Shown one piece after another: positions 4,993-5,762 of a DNA stretch of 5,762 nt (positions within the stretch are counted from its first letter, which is position 1; each line of letters opens with the position of its first letter). Origin of the DNA: REEB506 sp049317545 (lineage in GTDB: Bacteria > Pseudomonadota > Alphaproteobacteria > Caulobacterales > Aquidulcibacteraceae). Made by a program: the position numbers and the translations under genes. The notes below the pieces were generated by a model, which had not been told where the DNA came from, made no database searches, and worked only from the letters and a program-made list of their open reading frames with translations. The stretch lies in NCBI GenBank assembly GCA_049317545.1, contig JBMOIB010000167.1:1-5762 (forward strand), given 5' to 3'.

Positions 4993-5762
4993 TCAGGCCG
5001 GACGCACGTCTTCGATCGTTTCGGCCCGCGTGTTCGCCGGTTCGGCGGCGATCGGTTCGGCTTCAAATGTCCGATATCGTCCGAGCGTCAACAGCGCGAC
5101 GGAGCCCACGATCAACACCCCCATCGCGGCGTGCATCAATGATTCCACAGCAGCCGGCCCGCTGCGCACGGCGGCCGCGAACATCGGCGGTCCGAACCCA
5201 GCGCCGATCGCGAAGAAGCCGTAGAGCGAGCCGTAGATCGCGCCGTATGCGCGGGTGCCGAAATAGCGCGCCACGAGATAGGCCATGAAGTCGTATTCCA
5301 CGCCGGCGCCGAAGCCGATCAGGAAAATCGAGATCATCGCCATGTCGCGCGTCATTTCGGGCGCGCCGAGAAACCAGAGCGCAATCGCCGGCGCGGAGAG
5401 GAAGATCGCCGCGACGCCGGGCGCCCAGAACCGATCGATCAGGTAGCCGCCGACGATCCGACCAACGATCACCGCAACGCCGACCAGCGCCGCCAGTCCC
5501 ACTGCCTCCGCAGCGCCGAAACTCTTGGCGCCGAGCAAGAGTTCGATGTTCGGGATCGGACCGCCAAGCGCAAATGAGATGGGCACGAACGCAAAGGCGA
5601 GCACCCAGAATCGCCATTCGCGCAGGGCCTGGAACAGCGTCAGTCCGACGTCGCCGCCCGCCGCGCGCCCCTGCGCCGCGGTCGGCGCAACGCTCTTGGA
5701 AATTCGCCCGAACGCGAGCCCCAGGAGCGGAAGGATCGAAAGCACGGCGAAGATCAAAGCGA
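4993..5762 (-). CDS. MFS transporter, C-terminal half (cut by window edge)
   Basis: This is the C-terminal part of a major facilitator superfamily carrier in the inner membrane. The frame is open through the right edge, and the codon at 5757-5755 is TTG inside a hydrophobic segment, not a start. About 256 residues are present: the end of helix 6 (IFAVLSILPLLGLAFG), a cytoplasmic loop rich in Ala/Gly, then six hydrophobic segments corresponding to helices 7-12, and a hydrophilic, acidic tail of about 28 residues. The loop between helices 8 and 9 has the MFS signature GRIVGGYLIDRF (5428-5463). The region about 5190-5300, with GVEYDFMAYLVARYFG and GAIYGSLYGF, resembles carriers of the oxalate/formate and monocarboxylate type, which hints at an organic-acid or aromatic-acid substrate; this is a loose inference. 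Its stop is 4 nt from that of the convergent reductase. It probably imports or exports a compound handled by its neighbours. Confidence 0.92.
   Translation of the reverse strand, partial: ALIFAVLSILPLLGLAFGRISKSVAPTAAQGRAAGGDVGLTLFQALREWRFWVLAFAFVPISFALGGPIPNIELLLGAKSFGAAEAVGLAALVGVAVIVGRIVGGYLIDRFWAPGVAAIFLSAPAIALWFLGAPEMTRDMAMISIFLIGFGAGVEYDFMAYLVARYFGTRAYGAIYGSLYGFFAIGAGFGPPMFAAAVRSGPAAVESLMHAAMGVLIVGSVALLTLGRYRTFEAEPIAAEPANTRAETIEDVRPA

Noticed and set aside
3921..5066. 381-codon open frame on the minus strand opposite the MDR reductase
   Set aside because: Basic, low-information translation without domains; the plus strand encodes an unmistakable full-length reductase.

Overview
This 5.8 kb window is GC-rich, densely coded bacterial DNA. 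Third codon positions favour G/C and genes are packed with 4-nt stop/start overlaps. Together with the gene families present (SDR and MDR reductases, VOC proteins, DUF1330, an MFS carrier), this suggests an alphaproteobacterium of the sphingomonad, caulobacterial or hyphomonad type. That placement is an inference; no marker gene is present. I see no RNA gene, insertion sequence, phage gene, CRISPR array or integration site.

Layout from left to right: (1) a short-chain dehydrogenase/reductase on the minus strand, cut by the left edge. (2) A 107-bp divergent promoter region. (3) A plus-strand operon of three genes joined by 4-nt overlaps: a 435-aa SAM-dependent methyltransferase with a long N-terminal region, a 119-aa helical protein with a leucine heptad, and a single-domain VOC protein. 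(4) Converging on it, with stop codons 3 nt apart, a minus-strand DUF1330 gene. (5) A second divergent promoter region of 95 bp. (6) A plus-strand pair, a two-domain VOC protein overlapping by 4 nt a zinc-independent MDR reductase of the prostaglandin reductase/LTB4 dehydrogenase type. (7) Converging on it, with stops 4 nt apart, the C-terminal half of an MFS transporter on the minus strand, cut by the right edge.

The main observation beyond ordinary annotation is a 19-nt element present once in each divergent promoter region (491-509 and 3033-3051; 15 of 19 bases identical). The right copy contains a perfect 12-bp palindrome, ATGGTATACCAT. It looks like an operator for one shared transcription factor, not encoded here, and would tie the SDR, the methyltransferase operon, the DUF1330 gene and the VOC-MDR pair into one regulon.

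Taken together the genes look like part of an inducible pathway that takes up (MFS) and processes a small carbonyl- or alkene-containing compound (SDR, MDR reductase, VOC proteins, DUF1330), with a methyltransferase of unknown substrate. The substrate cannot be read from the sequence. All complete genes appear intact. I found no clear sign of an entirely new class of system; the unexplained parts are the methyltransferase/coiled-coil pair and the shared operator.
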